Source: Bacteroidales bacterium
GTDB lineage: Bacteria > Bacteroidota > Bacteroidia > Bacteroidales > UBA10428
Assembly (NCBI GenBank): GCA_016935595.1
Contig: JAFGQQ010000265.1
Coordinates: 1-7,790, forward strand
DNA length: 7,790 bases
Direction: 5' to 3'
Shown: piece after piece, positions 5,535 to 7,790 of the stretch
How the letters are laid out: each line of letters begins with the position of its first letter
How positions within the stretch are numbered: the first letter of the stretch is position 1
The notes under the pieces: generated by a model
The model's database searches: none
The model's input: only the letters and a program-made list of their open reading frames with translations
Told to the model about the DNA's origin: nothing
Program-made: the position numbers and the translations under genes

Positions 5535-6473
5535 ATGCCCCCAAAATCACCTATTAAACTATTTTCTGGAAATGCTTCACTGCAATTGGCCTCCCAAATT
5601 GCTAAAAGTTTTAGAACCGAACTAGGCAAAATTTCCATATACCGTTATAGTGATGGCGAGTTTCAAACTTGCTTTGAAGAATCGGTAAGAGGTTCAACAG
5701 TATTTTTGATCCAATCGACTTATCCTCCAGCTGAAAATTTATTTGAATTATTATTACTAATTGATGCTGCAAAAAGGGCTTCAGCCTATAAAATAGTAGC
5801 TGTATTACCCTATTTTGGGTTTGCGCGTCAAGACAGAAAAGATAAGCCCAGGGTATCGATTGGAGCGAAATTGGTTGCAGATCTTTTAGAAGCTGCAGGT
5901 GTATCTCGTGTAATGACAATGGATTTGCATGCTGATCAAATTCAGGGTTTTTTTAATGTACCAGTAGATCATATATATGCCTCTTCTGTATTTATTCCCT
6001 TCATACAAAAATTAAAATTAAAGAATTTGGTGGTTGCAGCTCCTGATATGGGTGCCTCGAAAAGGGCAAATGCCTATTCAACATTTTTAAAAGCTGAAAT
6101 AGCAATTTGTTACAAATTAAGAAAAAAGCCGAATGTGGTTGAACAGATGAGGATAATAGGAGATATTAAAGGGAAAGACATAATTATTGTTGATGACATG
6201 ATAGATACAGCAGGTACAATAACAATGGCTGCAAATATGATGAAGGATAATGGAGCAAATAGTGTAAGGGCAATGGCAACACATGCCGTGTTATCCGATA
6301 AGGCATATGATAAAATTGAGAACTCAGCAATTGAGGAACTCATTGTTACCGATTCAATACCTTTAAAAAAGCATATCGATAAGATAAAAATAATATCGGT
6401 TTCTGAAATTTTCGCAGATGTAATAAAAAAAGTATATAATAATCAATCAATAAGTCCAACTTTTATTTTTTAA
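5535..6473 (+). CDS. prs: Ribose-phosphate pyrophosphokinase (PRPP synthetase)
   Basis: The 312-residue enzyme makes PRPP from ribose 5-phosphate and ATP, feeding purine, pyrimidine, histidine, tryptophan and NAD synthesis in the cytoplasm. Visible family motifs: the N-terminal FSGNAS (10-15); YRYSDGEF (36-43); the ATP-binding/catalytic loop PYFGFARQDRK (92-102); DLHADQIQGFF (130-140) with H132; and the PRPP-binding loop VDDMIDTAGT (219-228) with D220, D221 and D224. A226 replaces the glycine found at this place in Escherichia coli; this is a tolerated variation. Length is normal for class I enzymes. The ATG at 5535 has no Shine-Dalgarno. rplY follows 39 bases later with its own promoter-like element, so the two may be both co-transcribed and separately transcribed. 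Confidence 0.98.
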   Translation: MPPKSPIKLFSGNASLQLASQIAKSFRTELGKISIYRYSDGEFQTCFEESVRGSTVFLIQSTYPPAENLFELLLLIDAAKRASAYKIVAVLPYFGFARQDRKDKPRVSIGAKLVADLLEAAGVSRVMTMDLHADQIQGFFNVPVDHIYASSVFIPFIQKLKLKNLVVAAPDMGASKRANAYSTFLKAEIAICYKLRKKPNVVEQMRIIGDIKGKDIIIVDDMIDTAGTITMAANMMKDNGANSVRAMATHAVLSDKAYDKIENSAIEELIVTDSIPLKKHIDKIKIISVSEIFADVIKKVYNNQSISPTFIF

Positions 6474-6476
6474 TAT

Positions 6477-6484
6477 TATATTTG
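6477..6484 (+). promoter_or_regulatory. Bacteroidota-type -7 element before rplY
   Basis: TATATTTG is an exact match to TAnnTTTG, lies 3 bases after the prs stop codon and ends 28 bases before the rplY ATG, leaving a short leader as is usual in this phylum. No TTTG was found at the -33 position. It suggests that rplY-pth can be transcribed independently of prs. Confidence 0.5.
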
Positions 6485-6499
6485 CACTTCTTAAATTTA

Positions 6500-6507
6500 A
6501 ACAGGTT
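6500..6507 (+). promoter_or_regulatory. Ribosome binding site of rplY
   Basis: AACAGGTT leaves 7 bases between AGG and the ATG at 6513. The identical 8-mer is used before engB. Recognisable sites like this are a minority among the genes here. Confidence 0.4.
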
Positions 6508-6512
6508 ATAAA

Positions 6513-7211
6513 ATGGAATCAATTGAAATTAAGGGAACTATAAGAAAGAATATTGGCAAGAAATACACAAAAAAATTACGGATTGAGGAACAGGTGCCAT
6601 GTGTTTTATACGGAGGAAAGGAAAACATTCATTTTCATGCTCATAAGAATGCTTTTAAAGAAATCGTATATACGCCAAATGCCTATCTTATTGATTTAAA
6701 TATAGATGGAAAAAAGTATGATGCAATAATGCAGGATATTCAATTTCATCCTGTTACTGATGAAATTTTACATCTTGATTTTTATGAAGTATCTGAAGGC
6801 AAAAAAGTTATTATACGTATTCCTATTAAAGTAACTGGTGATTCAGAGGGTGTAAAGCAGGGTGGTAAATTAATTATAAAAAGAAGAAGGTTACGTGTTA
6901 AAGCTTTACCAAAAGATATACCCGGATTTCTTGAAATTGATATTTCGGATTTAGGATTAGGCCAAACAAAGAAAATTAATGAATTATCGTATGATAAATT
7001 GGAATTAATTGGTCCTCCGAATGCCGTGGTTTGCGGAGTGCATGTAACTCGTGCAGCCAAAGGTGTTGAAGAAGAAGAGAAGGAAGCTGTGGAGGAAGGC
7101 GCTGAAGAAACTGTTGAAGCATCTGAAAAATCTGAAGAAGGCGAAGGTTCTAAGAAAGATGGAAAAGCCAGGAAGGAAGAAAAAGCAGAAAGTGCGGATA
7201 GTAAAGAATAA
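6513..7211 (+). CDS. rplY: Large-subunit ribosomal protein bL25, long CTC form
   Basis: The 232-residue product is the two-domain (TL5/CTC) form of bL25, which binds 5S rRNA in the central protuberance of the large subunit. The N-terminal 5S rRNA-binding domain (about 1-92) contains VPCVLYGG (28-35) and QDIQFHPVTDEILHLDFYEV (74-93). The C-terminal beta domain (about 93-181) has the family phrases GVKQGG (113-118) and LEIDISDLGLG (140-150). Residues about 184-232 are a low-complexity tail of E, K, A and S that is probably disordered; such charged tails are common in Bacteroidota bL25. The start is supported by AACAGGTT upstream and the MESIEIKGTIRK opening. pth follows 14 bases later, so the two are probably one operon, joining ribosome structure to rescue of stalled peptidyl-tRNA. 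Confidence 0.97.
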   Translation: MESIEIKGTIRKNIGKKYTKKLRIEEQVPCVLYGGKENIHFHAHKNAFKEIVYTPNAYLIDLNIDGKKYDAIMQDIQFHPVTDEILHLDFYEVSEGKKVIIRIPIKVTGDSEGVKQGGKLIIKRRRLRVKALPKDIPGFLEIDISDLGLGQTKKINELSYDKLELIGPPNAVVCGVHVTRAAKGVEEEEKEAVEEGAEETVEASEKSEEGEGSKKDGKARKEEKAESADSKE

Positions 7212-7225
7212 AAATATTTCAGCTT

Positions 7226-7789
7226 TTGAAATATTTAATTACAGGATTAGGAAATATTGGTGAACAATACGCCAACACCCGACATAATATTGGTTTTATT
7301 GTATTGGATTATTTTTCACGAGTATCCAATTTTACTTTCGAAGATAAACGTTATGGTTTTATAGGTAATAAAAGTTATCGGGGCAGAGCAATTCATTTAT
7401 TAAAACCTTCAACTTATGTTAATTTAAGTGGTAATGCCATTAATTACTGGCTTAAGAAATTAAAAATTCCAATCGAAAATCTGTTAGTTGTTGTTGATGA
7501 TTTGGCTTTGCCTTTTGGTACTTTACGATTAAGAAAAAAGGGTGGAGATGGTGGCCATAATGGATTATTTAGTATCATTCAAGTACTTGGTACTGAAAAT
7601 TTTGCAAGGTTACGTTTTGGCATCAGCGATGACTTTAATAAAGGTGGACAAGTTAATTATGTGTTAGGTGAATGGAGTGATGAGGAGGTTAAAGTATTGC
7701 CTCAAAAAATTGAAAAATCAATTGAAATAATTAAAAGTTTTTGCTTTCACGGAATTGATTATGCTATGAATATGTATAATAAAAAATAA
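7226..7789 (+). CDS. pth: Peptidyl-tRNA hydrolase
   Basis: This 187-residue enzyme cleaves the ester bond of peptidyl-tRNA released from ribosomes and recycles tRNA. Catalytic and binding residues are all present: N10 in GLGNIG, H20 in TRHNIGF, N66 in KPSTYVNLSG, D91 in VVDDLALPFG and N112 in GGDGGHNG. Length is normal and the stop at 7787-7789 is just inside the window, so the gene is complete. The start is TTG: it is the only initiation-type codon that gives the expected MKYLITGLGN opening, and the first in-frame ATG would remove the catalytic core. No Shine-Dalgarno is evident, and the gene lies 14 bases after the rplY stop, so re-initiation or coupling is likely. Confidence 0.97.
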   Translation: MKYLITGLGNIGEQYANTRHNIGFIVLDYFSRVSNFTFEDKRYGFIGNKSYRGRAIHLLKPSTYVNLSGNAINYWLKKLKIPIENLLVVVDDLALPFGTLRLRKKGGDGGHNGLFSIIQVLGTENFARLRFGISDDFNKGGQVNYVLGEWSDEEVKVLPQKIEKSIEIIKSFCFHGIDYAMNMYNKK

Positions 7790-7790
7790 A

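Noticed and set aside
7051..7263. Plus-strand open frame, 70 codons, very lysine- and leucine-rich, over the end of rplY.
   Set aside because: It is the shifted reading of the GAA/AAG-rich codons of the bL25 tail and overlaps both rplY and the pth start; no independent start signal or family resemblance.

Overview
The window is AT-rich and looks like a chromosomal segment of an anaerobic member of the Bacteroidota, probably Bacteroidales-like. Three things point there: most starts lack a Shine-Dalgarno sequence, TAnnTTTG-type -7 promoter elements lie in front of plus-strand genes, and the gene order is prs, rplY (CTC-type bL25), pth. This is an inference from gene content and signals, not from a marker gene.

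The left part (1-3542) is a minus-strand operon. Read 5' to 3' it encodes a 331-residue response regulator, a NuoE/HydC-like 2Fe-2S subunit, a NuoF/HydB-like NADH- and FMN-binding subunit, and the first 79 residues of a protein with a NuoG/HydA-type 2Fe-2S domain that runs off the left edge. Together the last three describe a soluble NADH-linked iron-sulfur oxidoreductase, possibly an electron-bifurcating [FeFe]-hydrogenase or a formate dehydrogenase. The catalytic part of the third subunit lies outside the window, so the reaction cannot be settled here.

The most unusual gene is the response regulator at the head of that operon. It has a complete receiver domain but no recognisable DNA-binding or enzymatic output. 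Instead it carries two copies of an Lrp/AsnC-like RAM (ligand-binding) domain, which align with each other around a Y-C-D-x-T-x-G-N-Y core. Upstream of it is a 375-base non-coding region with three copies of a 16-bp element and a 14-bp palindrome, which are candidate control sites for the operon.

The middle holds a minus-strand pirin-family two-cupin protein (3918-4682), with a small candidate terminator overlapping its stop codon. It is divergent from engB (4785-5384), a ribosome-assembly GTPase. The right part is plus-strand housekeeping: engB, prs (PRPP synthetase), rplY (ribosomal protein bL25 with an acidic/basic tail) and pth (peptidyl-tRNA hydrolase, TTG start). The engB-prs gap contains two overlapping, mutually exclusive perfect inverted repeats. 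No tRNA, rRNA, insertion sequence or CRISPR array was seen.
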